Source: Nocardiopsis sp. N85
GTDB lineage: Bacteria; Actinomycetota; Actinomycetes; Streptosporangiales; Streptosporangiaceae
Reading direction: 5' to 3'
NCBI RefSeq assembly: GCF_028882275.1
Contig: NZ_JARBUT010000009.1
Span: 62,001-126,000, forward strand
Length of the DNA stretch: 64,000 nucleotides
Part shown: positions 1 to 8,013 of the stretch, in pieces
How positions within the stretch are numbered: the first letter of the stretch is position 1
Layout of the letters: every line of letters starts with the position of its first letter
Translations under genes and position numbers: made by a program
The notes under the pieces: model-generated
What the model was told of the DNA's origin: nothing
Seen by the model: only the letters and a program-made list of their open reading frames with translations
Databases searched by the model: none

Positions 1-151
1 GGTAGTGGCTGTACAGGGAGGCGGCCCGCACGTCGAGTTCCTGGGCGAGTTTGCGCATGGACAACCCGTCCAGCCCGTCCCGGTCGATGAGCGAGAGCGC
101 GGCGCGGCGGATGGCCGGTCGGCTCAGGATCGGCGTCTTGGGTCGGGCCAC
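1..151 (-). CDS. TetR-family transcriptional regulator, N-terminal part (cut by window edge)
   Basis: The reverse strand reads about 50 residues starting VARPKTPILSRPAIRR and continuing through an LIDRDGLDGLSMRKLAQELDV segment and an AASLYSHY recognition helix. This is the typical TetR N-terminal helix-turn-helix. The GTG start at 151 has a GGAGAGG ribosome site about 11 bases upstream. The C-terminal ligand domain lies outside the window. The gene diverges from the acyl-CoA dehydrogenase at 331 with a palindrome between them, so it probably represses that gene and itself. The family call is secure; the ligand is unknown. Confidence 0.85.
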   Translation of the reverse strand, partial: MARPKTPILSRPAIRRAALSLIDRDGLDGLSMRKLAQELDVRAASLYSHY

Positions 152-295
152 GGATGGGGTCCCCTCTCCGATGCGTCGGGCACCGGGCCCTCCGGCGTCC
201 GGCCCGATCATCGCACGGTGTCGGGTCCGACGTGCCCTTCTCGGGACTTCGGGCCCTCCCCTTGCATCGGCGGCGGTGGTCATCGTACCCTCACA

Positions 296-316
296 TAACC
301 GAACACTGTTAGGTTA
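296..316. promoter_or_regulatory. Probable TetR operator between regulator and acyl-CoA dehydrogenase
   Basis: TAACCGAACA and TGTTAGGTTA form a 10-bp inverted repeat around one central base, with one mismatched position. The site ends 14 bases before the dehydrogenase GTG, inside the divergent intergenic region. Size and symmetry fit a TetR dimer site; binding is inferred. Confidence 0.65.
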
Positions 317-330
317 CTTGGGAGCAGGCC

Positions 331-1506
331 GTGATCGATTTCTCGTTGAACGAAGAGCAGCGCGCCGTCCGCGACTGGGTGCGGACCTTCGTCGAGCGGG
401 AGCTGATGCCGCTGGAGAACGAGGTACTGCGGCGTGAGCGCGAAGGACACCCCCCGGGCCTGAACAGGGAGGAGCGCATCCGGCTGCGCGACCTCGCCCG
501 CAAGTCCGACTTCTGGGGTGTGGAGACCCCCACGGAGTACGGCGGCATGGGTCTGGACCCGATCACCGCCGCGATCATCGAGATCGAGCTGGGCCGGACG
601 TTCCTGACCTTCAAGTTCGGCGGCGAGGCCGACAACATCCTCTACCACTGCAACGAGGAGCAGAAGGAGCGCTACCTGCTGCCCACCATCAACGGTGAGA
701 AGCGCTCCTGCTTCGCCATCACCGAGCCGGGCGCCGGTTCGGACGCCAAGGCCATCCGGGCCCGCGCCGTGCGCGAGGGCGACGAGTGGGTCATCAACGG
801 TGAGAAGACCTTCATCACCGGCGGCCACGAGGCCGACTTCACCATGGTCTTCGCCATCACCGACCCGGAGAAGGGCGCCAACGGCGGCGTGACCTGCTTC
901 CTCGTCGACCGCGACATGGGCTGGACCTCCGAGCCCATCGACACCATGGGCGAGCGCCGTCCGGCCGCCCTGATCTTCCAGGACGTGCGCGTGCCGCACG
1001 CGAACATCCTCGGCGAGGAGGGCAAGGGCTTCGCCCTGGCCATGCAGTGGATCGGCAAGGGCCGCTATCTGCTGCCCGCCCGCGCCATCGGCAGCTGCGA
1101 GCGGCTGCTGGACATGGCCATCGAGTACGCCAAGACCCGGGAGACCTTCGGCGCGCCGATCGCCGACCGTCAGGCCATCCAGTGGATGATCGCCGACTCC
1201 CAGGTGGAGATCGAGGCACTGCGCCTGCTCGTCCTGCACGCCGCGTGGCAGGTCGGCGCGGGCCTCGACTCGCGTCACGCGCAGTCCATCGCCAAGCTCT
1301 TCGGCGGCGTCAAGGCCAACGAGATCGTCGACCGCGTGCTCCAGATCCACGGCGGCATGGGGTACACGCGGGAGCTGCCCATCGAGCGGTTCTACCGTGA
1401 CCTGCGCCTGCTGCGCATCTTCGAGGGCACCGACGAGATCCAGCGCCGCACGATCGCCCGCGATCTGCTCAAGGGCCACGTGAAGGTGGGCGCAACCTTG
1501 AGCTGA
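331..1506 (+). CDS. Acyl-CoA dehydrogenase
   Basis: This 391-aa protein has the normal full length of the FAD-dependent acyl-CoA dehydrogenase family, which introduces the alpha-beta double bond in acyl-CoA thioesters and passes electrons to ETF. Visible motifs are the N-terminal helical domain (YGGMGL), the central FAD/substrate loop AITEPGAGSDA, and the C-terminal GGMGYTRELPIERFYRD...EGTDEIQ signature with the usual catalytic-region Glu. The GTG start at 331 is preceded by GGGAGC. It diverges from a TetR gene and has a palindrome directly upstream, so expression is probably induced by an acyl-CoA-type ligand. Chain-length specificity cannot be read from the sequence. Confidence 0.93.
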   Translation: MIDFSLNEEQRAVRDWVRTFVERELMPLENEVLRREREGHPPGLNREERIRLRDLARKSDFWGVETPTEYGGMGLDPITAAIIEIELGRTFLTFKFGGEADNILYHCNEEQKERYLLPTINGEKRSCFAITEPGAGSDAKAIRARAVREGDEWVINGEKTFITGGHEADFTMVFAITDPEKGANGGVTCFLVDRDMGWTSEPIDTMGERRPAALIFQDVRVPHANILGEEGKGFALAMQWIGKGRYLLPARAIGSCERLLDMAIEYAKTRETFGAPIADRQAIQWMIADSQVEIEALRLLVLHAAWQVGAGLDSRHAQSIAKLFGGVKANEIVDRVLQIHGGMGYTRELPIERFYRDLRLLRIFEGTDEIQRRTIARDLLKGHVKVGATLS

Positions 1507-1521
1507 TGGTGGGAATAGGGG

Positions 1522-1559
1522 AAGGGGCCCGTGCCGGTCGGACGCGGCACGGGCCCCTT
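1522..1559. terminator. Bidirectional intrinsic terminator
   Basis: A perfect 14-bp stem (AAGGGGCCCGTGCC and its complement) with a 10-base loop lies between the convergent acyl-CoA dehydrogenase and FKBP genes. Confidence 0.85.
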
Positions 1560-1581
1560 CTCCGTGGGATCCGCGGATCCC

Positions 1582-1956
1582 CTAGCGGACGGCGACCAGG
1601 TCGCAGACGAAGATCAGGGTCTCGTTCGGGCCGATCGCGTCGCCCGCGCCACGGGCACCGTAGGCCAGGTGCGGCGGGATGACCAGCTTGCGCCGGCCGC
1701 CCACGCGCATGCCCAGGACACCCTGGTCCCAGCCCGGGATGACCTGACTCGCGCCGAGGCGGAAGCCCAGCGGCGCGCCGCGGTTCCAGCTGGCGTCGAA
1801 CTCCTCGCCGTTGGAGAAGGCCACGCCGACGTAGTGCACGTCGACGGTGTTGCCGTGCCCGGCCTGCTCACCCTCGCCGACGACGAGGTCGGTGATCTCC
1901 AGGTCCGCCGGCGGCGGGCCCTCGACGAAGTCGATCTCCGGACGCTCCAGAGCCAT
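1582..1956 (-). CDS. FKBP-type peptidyl-prolyl cis-trans isomerase
   Basis: This 124-aa single-domain FKBP catalyses cis/trans isomerisation of X-Pro bonds and is probably cytoplasmic, as no signal peptide is present. Signatures are VDVHYVGVAFSNGEEFDASW, the VIPGWDQGVLGM core, RRKLVIPPHLAYG, and the terminal LIFVCDLVAV strand. The ATG at 1956 has an AGGAGAGG ribosome site. It is a stand-alone gene sharing a terminator with the dehydrogenase. Length and motif order match the short actinobacterial FKBPs. Confidence 0.93.
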   Translation of the reverse strand: MALERPEIDFVEGPPPADLEITDLVVGEGEQAGHGNTVDVHYVGVAFSNGEEFDASWNRGAPLGFRLGASQVIPGWDQGVLGMRVGGRRKLVIPPHLAYGARGAGDAIGPNETLIFVCDLVAVR

Positions 1957-2071
1957 GGTGGTACCTCTCCTGTGACACGTGGGAACAGAGGGGCCCAGCG
2001 TATCGGCGTCGGAAAGCGACTCGGCGCGGACGCCCCGAACACGGGGGCGACCGGCCGCCCTCGGCCCTCGC

Positions 2072-3265
2072 TCAGTCCGCGGTCGGGGCGCCGACAGTGG
2101 CGGCGACGACGTGTCCCTGCCCCTCGACCTTGATCGGACCGCTGTCGGCCTGGACGAACACCGACTCGCCGCGCTGGAGCTCGATCCGGTGGCCGACCTC
2201 GGGGATCAGTTCCACCCGGCCGTTCAGGGCCAGCACCACCGCGGGACCCTCCCCCGGCAGGTGGGCGGTGACCCGCCCCGGGCCGATCTCGTGGAGGGCG
2301 AACTCCGGCGCCCCCGGACGGAACTCCCGGCGCCCGTTCTGGAAGGACGGCTGGGAGTAGGGGACCGGCAGGACCGCGAAGTCGACGACGTCGAGCAGTT
2401 CGGCCGGGTCCACGTGCTTGCGGGTCAGTCCGGCCCGCAGCACGTTGTCGGAGCCCGCCATCACCTCCACGGCCGTGCCCCGGAGGTAGGCGTGCAGGTT
2501 GCCGGCCGGCAGGAACAGTGCCTGACCGGGCCAGAGGGTCACCCTGTTGAGCAGCAGGGACGCCACCGCACCCGGGTCGCCGGGGTAGCGGGCGGCCAGC
2601 TCGCCGACGATGTCGGCGTGCGCGCACAGGGGGCGGACCCGGGCCCAGTCGACCACGAATTCTCCGATGAGCCGTTCGCGTTCCTCACCGGAGAGGGTGA
2701 GCAGGCGGGTGAGCGCCGCTCTCAGCGCGACGCCGTCGTCGTGGTGCGACAGGTCCTCGCGCAGCAGTTCGGCCAGCTCACAGGACAGGTCCAGCAGGTC
2801 GCGGTGGGCGGCGGCGGGCTCGCGGAACCCGCACAGGGCCTCGCAGGGTTCCAGGGCCAGCAGCAGTTCCGGCTTGTGGTGGGGGTCACGGTAGTTGCGG
2901 TGGGGCGCGTCGATCGGGATGCCCAGGCGTTCCTCGGCGGCGAACCCGACCCGGGCCCGTTCGGCGTCCGGGTGCACCTGGAGGGAGAGCGGCTCGTCGG
3001 CCGCCAGGACCTTCAGGAGGAAGGGGAGCCGGTCGCCGAAACGGTCGGCGACCTCCTCGCCGAGCACCCGGGCGGGGTCACCGGCGATGAGCTCGGGCAG
3101 GGGAAGGGGGCCTTCCTCGCAGTGGGCGGTGCTGGGGGCACCGTGGTGGGCGCCGAGCCACAGCTCGGCCTGCGGGGTGCCGTCCGGCTCCAGGCCCAGC
3201 AGCCGGGGGATGGCCGTGCGGGCGCCCCAGGCATAGGGTCGGACCTGGTTGGTGAGCCTGTGCAT
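2072..3265 (-). CDS. manA: Mannose-6-phosphate isomerase, class I
   Basis: This 397-aa enzyme interconverts mannose-6-phosphate and fructose-6-phosphate, feeding GDP-mannose and mannosylated glycolipid synthesis. Zinc ligands are visible as QVHPD (Gln96, His98), HHKPEL (Glu133) and the later AGNLHAYL histidine, with NVLRAGLTRKH near the substrate site. The ATG at 3265 is chosen because GGGGAGCGG lies just upstream; an upstream in-frame ATG at 3394 would add 43 basic, unconserved-looking residues. The cupin tail ends in a VFVQADSG strand. No operon partner is evident. Confidence 0.92.
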   Translation of the reverse strand: MHRLTNQVRPYAWGARTAIPRLLGLEPDGTPQAELWLGAHHGAPSTAHCEEGPLPLPELIAGDPARVLGEEVADRFGDRLPFLLKVLAADEPLSLQVHPDAERARVGFAAEERLGIPIDAPHRNYRDPHHKPELLLALEPCEALCGFREPAAAHRDLLDLSCELAELLREDLSHHDDGVALRAALTRLLTLSGEERERLIGEFVVDWARVRPLCAHADIVGELAARYPGDPGAVASLLLNRVTLWPGQALFLPAGNLHAYLRGTAVEVMAGSDNVLRAGLTRKHVDPAELLDVVDFAVLPVPYSQPSFQNGRREFRPGAPEFALHEIGPGRVTAHLPGEGPAVVLALNGRVELIPEVGHRIELQRGESVFVQADSGPIKVEGQGHVVAATVGAPTAD

Positions 3266-3562
3266 CCGCTCCCCGCTTTCCCGTCTGCGTGTTCTCACCC
3301 CGTGGAGGCTCCGGCGAGGTGGGAACAGTCTTGCGAACCGACCGTTCCCCGTCGACCCGGCACGCTCCACGTCCCCAGGTGGTGCACACTTCACCTCACG
3401 AGGTGGGCAGGCACCCGACAGCCTCGGGGCCTGGTGGCGGCTACGAAGTTACCGGGAAGTAAATCATGACCCGGGACACATTGTCAGCACCGCGGGCCGT
3501 TCCCCGGCCGGCGCCCGGCCGGTGGTCGCCGGAGGGTCCCGACCCCTCCCCCGGATCCGGGC

Positions 3563-4114
3563 TCACCGCTTTCGGCGGACCCGGTCGGACTCGGCCACCA
3601 GACGGTCGATCATCCCCTGCCGGAGTTCGGGGTCGGCGGGCGGGAGGCCGGCGAGGTCCGACAGGTACAGCCCGTCGCCCGTGCGCAGGATGATCTCGGC
3701 CAGGATCGGGTCCTCCAGTTCCTCGTGCAGCAGCCGCCGCCACCGGTCGAATAGGTCCTGCACGTGCGCGAAGGCCTCCTCGGGCATGTCCTCCTGACCG
3801 CGCAGCGCGGCGATGATCGCCCAGTAGAGTTCGCGCTCCTCCGAACTCTGGGGCAGCGAGGTCCGCAGGAAGACGCGGACCACGCCCTCCTCGCCCTCCG
3901 CCGCCTCGCGGAACTCCTCCTCCGCCAGGACGGACAGGCGCTCGATGAGGCCGGTCAACATGGCGGCCTTGGAGGGGAAGTGGTAGAGCAGGCCGCCCTT
4001 GGACACCGAGGCGTCACGGGCGACCGCCCCCAGTGTCACGGACGAGTAGCCCTCCCGGATGAGGATCCCCTGGAGGGCGTCGAGAATGCGGTCACGGGTC
4101 TTGGAAGCGTTCAC
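3563..4114 (-). CDS. TetR-family repressor of the adjacent efflux pump
   Basis: A 183-aa TetR protein whose HTH spans roughly residues 8-50 (TRDRILDALQGILIREGYSSVTL...SVSKGGLLYHFPSKAAM). The C-terminal half contains EERELYWAIIAALRG, close to the TetR_C_6/QacR-like drug regulators. The GTG at 4114 has no clear ribosome site and may be leaderless, because a TACAGT -10-like box sits about 8 bases upstream; a second in-frame GTG lies at 4123. It diverges from an MFS exporter with two tandem operator copies between them, so it probably represses the pump and itself until a drug-like ligand binds. Confidence 0.88.
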   Translation of the reverse strand: MNASKTRDRILDALQGILIREGYSSVTLGAVARDASVSKGGLLYHFPSKAAMLTGLIERLSVLAEEEFREAAEGEEGVVRVFLRTSLPQSSEERELYWAIIAALRGQEDMPEEAFAHVQDLFDRWRRLLHEELEDPILAEIILRTGDGLYLSDLAGLPPADPELRQGMIDRLVAESDRVRRKR

Positions 4115-4116
4115 GA

Positions 4117-4160
4117 TTGACACTGTACCGGCTGGACGGTACTGTACCGGCTGGACGGTT
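4117..4160 (+). promoter_or_regulatory. Promoter of efflux gene overlapped by a tandem 19-bp operator
   Basis: TTGACA (4117-4122), a 17-bp spacer and TACTGT (4140-4145) form a near-consensus promoter toward the MFS gene. Two exact 19-bp direct repeats, ACTGTACCGGCTGGACGGT, occupy 4122-4140 and 4141-4159. Each contains the inverted motif TACCG-N6-CGGT. The repeats cover the spacer and -10, a classic repression arrangement. Confidence 0.8.
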
Positions 4161-4290
4161 GAAGAGTCCCGCAGCGCGTCTGCCGGTCGACCACGCTTCC
4201 CGTCCCGATGTGAAAGTCCCGGCCCGGAGCCCGCCCTCCCGCCGGGCCCGTGCCCGCAGGGCACGAGAACAGCGAAACGAACGAGGAGAG

Positions 4291-5901
4291 ATGACTTCCG
4301 CCACGGCCGGAAACGGCCACGACCACGCGCGACCCGCCCCGACCCTCGCCGGTCCCCGCGAATGGGCCGCGCTCGCCGTCCTGGTGCTGCCGGTGATCCT
4401 GATCTCGGTCGACTCGACCGTGCTCGGCTTCGCCGTGCCCGAACTGAGCGAGCGGCTCCGGCCCACCGCCGGCCAACTGCTGTGGATCGTCGACGTCTAC
4501 GGCTTCGTCCTGGCCGGTCTGTTGATCACCATGGGCTCGCTCGGCGACCGCATCGGGCGACGACGCCTGCTCATGATCGGTTCGGCCGCGTTCGGCGTCG
4601 CCTCGCTGCTGGCCGCGTTCTCACCGAACGCCGAGACGCTCATCCTGGCGCGGGCCCTGCTCGCCGTCGCGGGCGCGTCCCTGATGCCCTCGACCCTGTC
4701 CCTGCTGCGCAACATCTTCCTGGACCCGCGTCAGCGCCTGCTGGCCATCGCCCTGTGGGCGTCCGGGTTCTCCGGCGGCGCGGCGTTGGGTCCCATCCTG
4801 GGCGGCTGGCTCCTGGAGCACTTCTTCTGGGGGTCGGTGTTCCTCATCAACCTGCCCGTGATGGCCCTCATCCTGATCCTGGTGCCGCTGCTGGTGCGCG
4901 AGTCCCGCAACCCCGAGCCGGGGCGACTGGACCTGCTCAGCGTGGTGCTGTCGCTGACCGCGATGCTGCCCGCCGTGTACGGGGTCAAGAAGCTCGCCAC
5001 CGAGGGTCTGTCACCGGTCCCCATCGCCTCACTGGCGATCGGTCTCACCCTCGGGTACCTGTTCGTGCGCAGGCAGAAGAAGCTGGACGAACCGCTCATC
5101 GACGTGAGCCTGTTCCGTCACCGTGTCTTCAGCGTGGCGGTGGCCACCAACCTGATGATCGTCTTCTCGCTGGTGTCCTCGCTGTTCTTCCTGACGCAGT
5201 ACCTCCAGCTGGTGCTGGGCATCTCGCCGATGCGGGCCGGGTTCGTCCTGATCCCCGGGCTGGTGCTGTCGGTCCTGGCCGGCCTGGTGGCGGTGCGCCT
5301 GGCCCGCCATCTGAGCCTGGCCACCGTGGTCGGCGGTTCCCTGCTGGTCACCGCCTCGGGGTTCGCGGTGCTGATCATCGCCCCGGTGAACGACGTCACC
5401 CTCGGCGTGACGGTGGTGGCGACCGGCTTCGCGCTCATCGCGACCGGCGCCGGGTTCGCCGAGACGCTCACCAACGGCGCCATCATGGCGGCGGCCCCGC
5501 CCGAGCGCGCCGGCGCGGCCTCGGCGATCTCCGAGACCGCCTACGAGCTGGGCGCGGCCCTGGGCGTCGCCCTGCTGGGCAGTGTGCTGACGGCGTCCTA
5601 CCGTTCGCACCTGACCGGGGTCGAGGACGTACCCCCCGGTGCGGTGGACGCCGCCCGAGAGACGCTGGGCGGTGCCGCCAACAGCGCCGCCGACCTGGGC
5701 GGGACGACCGGCACGGCACTGATGGACGCCGCGCGCGCGGCGTTCACCAGCGGTATGCACCTGACCAGCGTCATCGCCGTGGTCATCGTCACGGCGGCGG
5801 CCCTCCAGGCGTGGCTGCTGCTGCGCGGCCGGGGCAACCCGGCGGTGGAACCGCCGGAGCCGCCCGTGCTCGCCACCCGCGAGGAACAGCGGATCGGCTA
5901 G
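4291..5901 (+). CDS. MFS multidrug efflux transporter, DHA2 (14-TM) family
   Basis: This 536-aa protein has about 14 hydrophobic segments. Motif A is GSLGDRIGRRRLLMIG, with SVDSTVLGFAVPEL in TM1 (the D of motif D1 in DHA2 pumps) and the motif C-like GPILGGWLLEHFFWGSVFLINLP. The family exports cationic drugs, dyes and antibiotics in exchange for protons at the cytoplasmic membrane (SmvA/QacA-like). The ATG at 4291 follows GAGGAGAG. A long 5' leader (about 140 bases) separates the promoter at 4117-4145 from the gene. The partner is the divergent TetR. The substrate is unknown. Confidence 0.92.
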   Translation: MTSATAGNGHDHARPAPTLAGPREWAALAVLVLPVILISVDSTVLGFAVPELSERLRPTAGQLLWIVDVYGFVLAGLLITMGSLGDRIGRRRLLMIGSAAFGVASLLAAFSPNAETLILARALLAVAGASLMPSTLSLLRNIFLDPRQRLLAIALWASGFSGGAALGPILGGWLLEHFFWGSVFLINLPVMALILILVPLLVRESRNPEPGRLDLLSVVLSLTAMLPAVYGVKKLATEGLSPVPIASLAIGLTLGYLFVRRQKKLDEPLIDVSLFRHRVFSVAVATNLMIVFSLVSSLFFLTQYLQLVLGISPMRAGFVLIPGLVLSVLAGLVAVRLARHLSLATVVGGSLLVTASGFAVLIIAPVNDVTLGVTVVATGFALIATGAGFAETLTNGAIMAAAPPERAGAASAISETAYELGAALGVALLGSVLTASYRSHLTGVEDVPPGAVDAARETLGGAANSAADLGGTTGTALMDAARAAFTSGMHLTSVIAVVIVTAAALQAWLLLRGRGNPAVEPPEPPVLATREEQRIG

Positions 5902-5909
5902 CTCGCGTA

Positions 5910-5940
5910 CGGCCCCGGAGGGACGACCCCTCCGGGGCCG
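5910..5940. terminator. Bidirectional intrinsic terminator
   Basis: CGGCCCCGGAGG and CCTCCGGGGCCG pair as a 12-bp stem with a 7-base loop between the convergent MFS and moeA genes. Confidence 0.82.
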
Positions 5941-5949
5941 CCGCGCGTG

Positions 5950-7125
5950 TCAGGGCAGGCGGACGAGTTCCACCGCGCCACCGCGCCACCCGGGCGGGAT
6001 CACGGCGTAGGCGTCGGCCAGGGCGGCGCCGCGCAGATTGGCGGGCCGGTCGTGCCCCACGGGCAGGGCCCGCTCCCCCTCCAGCCGGACGGCGACCAGC
6101 CGGGTGTCCCGGGGGTGGGCGGCCACCTCGCCGACCACGGGGACCGACACCGGCTGCCGGCTCGGATCGGGTCGCCCGGACATCGCGGACAGCAGGGGGA
6201 CCAGCAGGGTGAGGGCGGCCACGAGCGCGGCCCCGGGGTTGCCCGGCAGCCCCACGAAGAGGGTGTCCCCGCTCCGGGCCAGCACCTGCGGGTGTCCGGG
6301 ACGGCAGGACACCCCGTCCACGAGGACCTCCGCGCCCACCTCGGCCAACGCCGCGCGCAGATGATCGGCGGGGCCCCTGGAGGAGGAACCGCACACCACG
6401 ACCACGTCGGCGCGGGCCCCGGTGATCGCCGTCACCAGCGCGTCCCGGTCATCGCCCATGTGGCGGATCCCCTCAACCCGGCCGCCCGCCCACGCCACCA
6501 GGCCGGGCAGCATCGGGCCGATGGCGTCGCGCACGTAGCCCTCTCCCGACAGCCCCGACGTGGTGACCTCCTCACCGGTGACGATCACCGCCACCCGGGG
6601 CAGCAGGACCGGCAGGGTCTCGTGGCCCAGGGCTGCGGCCAGGCCCAGGACGGCCGGGCCCACGATCGCGCCCCGGGTGAGCACCGTCTCGCCGGGGGTG
6701 ATCTCCTCACCGGCCCAGCGCACGTGCCGCCCCGCCTCGACCGGGCCGGTGACCCGACCCTCCGAGCGTTCGGCCAGTTCGTAGGGCAGGACCGCCTCGG
6801 TCCCCTTGGGCACCCGCGCGCCGGTGGCGATCTCCACCGCCTCGCCCGGGGCCAGCCCGGGGCACGCGACGGGCGCGCCGGCCAGCCCCACGCCCACCGG
6901 TAGCCAGGGGCCGGGACCGGACACCGCGAAACCGTCCATGGCGGCGGCGTCGAACGCCGGAAGCCCGGTCAGGGCGCGCACGTCGGTGCCCAGAACGGCA
7001 CCGGACGCCTCCTCCGACGGCAGTTCGCGTACGGCGACGGACACCCGTTCACCCGCACGTCGTGCCAGGTCCCGGGCCGACGGCCAACTCCGCTGCCCCT
7101 CGTGGCCCGACCCGCACCCGGCCAT
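5950..7125 (-). CDS. moeA: Molybdopterin molybdenumtransferase
   Basis: This 391-aa MoeA-family protein inserts molybdenum into adenylated molybdopterin in the last step of Moco synthesis. It has the N-terminal FDAAAMDGFAV signature, the PKGTEAVLPYE segment, a VAVIVTGEEVT strand, the substrate-site CGSSSRGPADHL (variant of the usual SGGVSxGxxD) and GLPGNPGAAL. The ATG at 7125 follows GGGGAGG; the 12-residue-longer upstream start lacks a ribosome site. The altered SGGVS motif may mark one of several MoeA paralogues. No other moa/moe genes are nearby. Confidence 0.88.
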   Translation of the reverse strand: MAGCGSGHEGQRSWPSARDLARRAGERVSVAVRELPSEEASGAVLGTDVRALTGLPAFDAAAMDGFAVSGPGPWLPVGVGLAGAPVACPGLAPGEAVEIATGARVPKGTEAVLPYELAERSEGRVTGPVEAGRHVRWAGEEITPGETVLTRGAIVGPAVLGLAAALGHETLPVLLPRVAVIVTGEEVTTSGLSGEGYVRDAIGPMLPGLVAWAGGRVEGIRHMGDDRDALVTAITGARADVVVVCGSSSRGPADHLRAALAEVGAEVLVDGVSCRPGHPQVLARSGDTLFVGLPGNPGAALVAALTLLVPLLSAMSGRPDPSRQPVSVPVVGEVAAHPRDTRLVAVRLEGERALPVGHDRPANLRGAALADAYAVIPPGWRGGAVELVRLP

Positions 7126-7233
7126 GCCGTCGCCTCCCCTGATCCGACACCCTCGCCCCATTGTCCACCCGGGTACGTGACGGCGGCGTTACCTCTTCCT
7201 CTCGGTGTGTGCGGGGTCCCGTTCCGATTCGAT

Positions 7234-7261
7234 TTGCCGTCTGCCGACTTTCCGCTAAAGT
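7234..7261 (+). promoter_or_regulatory. Promoter of the tRNA cluster
   Basis: TTGCCG (7234-7239), 16-bp spacer, TAAAGT (7256-7261), about 55 bases before tRNA-Gly. It fits a housekeeping sigma promoter. Confidence 0.6.
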
Positions 7262-7315
7262 TCTTACCAGCGGCAGGGCGACGACCAAGGAAACGAGGTC
7301 GGCGCCGAGCAGCAA

Positions 7316-7388
7316 GCGGACGTGGCTCAGCTGGTAGAGCATCACCTTGCCAAGGTGAGGGTCGCGGGTTCGAATCCCGTCGTCCGCT
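7316..7388 (+). tRNA. tRNA-Gly (anticodon GCC)
   Basis: A 73-base cloverleaf: acceptor GCGGACG/CGTCCGC, D arm with GGCTCAGCTGGTAGAGC, anticodon stem CACCT around TTGCCAA, and T arm GTCGCGGGTTCGAATCCCGT. CCA is not encoded. It is first of three co-oriented tRNAs. Confidence 0.96.
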
Positions 7389-7438
7389 CGGAGAGGCCCG
7401 CATGGGTGTCCACGAGGCGATTCCCCCATGCAGTTCCT

Positions 7439-7513
7439 GGCGGAGTGGCCGAGTGGTTGAGGCAAGGGACTGCAAATCCCTGCACACGGGTTCGATTCCC
7501 GTCTCCGCCTCCA
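7439..7513 (+). tRNA. tRNA-Cys (anticodon GCA)
   Basis: Acceptor GGCGGAG/CTCCGCC, anticodon stem GGGAC around GCA loop, T arm CGGGTTCGATTCCCG. The 3' CCA is encoded (7511-7513), unlike in its Gly and Val neighbours. Confidence 0.95.
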
Positions 7514-7532
7514 TGCACCTCATTTCCCATGA

Positions 7533-7606
7533 GGGCGGTTAGCTCAGTTGGTTAGAGCGCTACCTTGACACGGTAGAGGTCACAGGTTCGAATCCTGTAT
7601 CGCCCA
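7533..7606 (+). tRNA. tRNA-Val (anticodon GAC)
   Basis: Acceptor GGGCGGT/ATCGCCC with one G-U pair, D arm AGCTCAGTTGGTTAGAGC, anticodon stem CTACC around TTGACAC, T arm ACAGGTTCGAATCCTGT. No encoded CCA. Confidence 0.96.
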
Positions 7607-7613
7607 CTCGAAG

Positions 7614-7661
7614 ACGAAACGACCCGGCTCTCGCGTAACCGCGATCGCCCGGTCGTTTCGT
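7614..7661 (+). terminator. Terminator of the tRNA operon
   Basis: ACGAAACGACC (7614-7624) pairs with GGTCGTTTCGT (7651-7661), followed by a short T-rich CGTTTCCTC tract, immediately after tRNA-Val. Confidence 0.75.
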
Positions 7662-8013
7662 CGTTTCCTCTGGGGGACGCCCCCAGACCCCCGGCGCGGG
7701 GCTCGCCTCGCGGGTTCGAGTGACGTCCCGTCAGGTCCACCGGCACGACAAGCTCAGGGCATGTTCCGGAGAGATCCGGCACATGCCCCTCGCTGTGTCC
7801 GACCGTCGCCTGGCCGTCGCACCGGTCGCCGCCCCGCGTCCACCGCGTCGAGGAGAAGCGAACGGACCGGGCGACCCCGGCTCCGGACTCCAGAGCCTCG
7901 GTGGCATCGACCCGAGAACGCCCGCCCGCGTCGGAGGCCGCACTCAGGGGGCACGATGTCAGGGCCCACCGTCCGTCCGTGAAGCCGACCGCCCCGGATC
8001 GCGTCCGGACGGA
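7662..8013. other. Intergenic stretch without a supported gene
   Basis: No ORF here has plausible composition. The only structure seen is a hairpin at 7757-7788 (GGGCATGTTCCGGA/TCCGGCACATGCCC, one bulge, GAGA loop). It could be a second terminator facing the FAD oxidase that ends at 8014. Confidence 0.6.

Noticed and set aside
280..1479. Long minus-strand ORF opposite the acyl-CoA dehydrogenase (399 codons)
   Set aside because: Composition is Gly/Leu/Asp/Val-rich without motifs and it lies antisense to a clear enzyme; long antisense frames are expected at this GC content.
7316..7540. Repeated short motifs around the tRNA genes suggesting a CRISPR or repeat array
   Set aside because: The similarity comes from shared tRNA D- and T-arm sequences.
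7316..7606. Integrative element attachment site at the tRNA cluster
   Set aside because: No integrase, no repeated tRNA 3' end and no foreign-looking DNA follows the tRNA genes.
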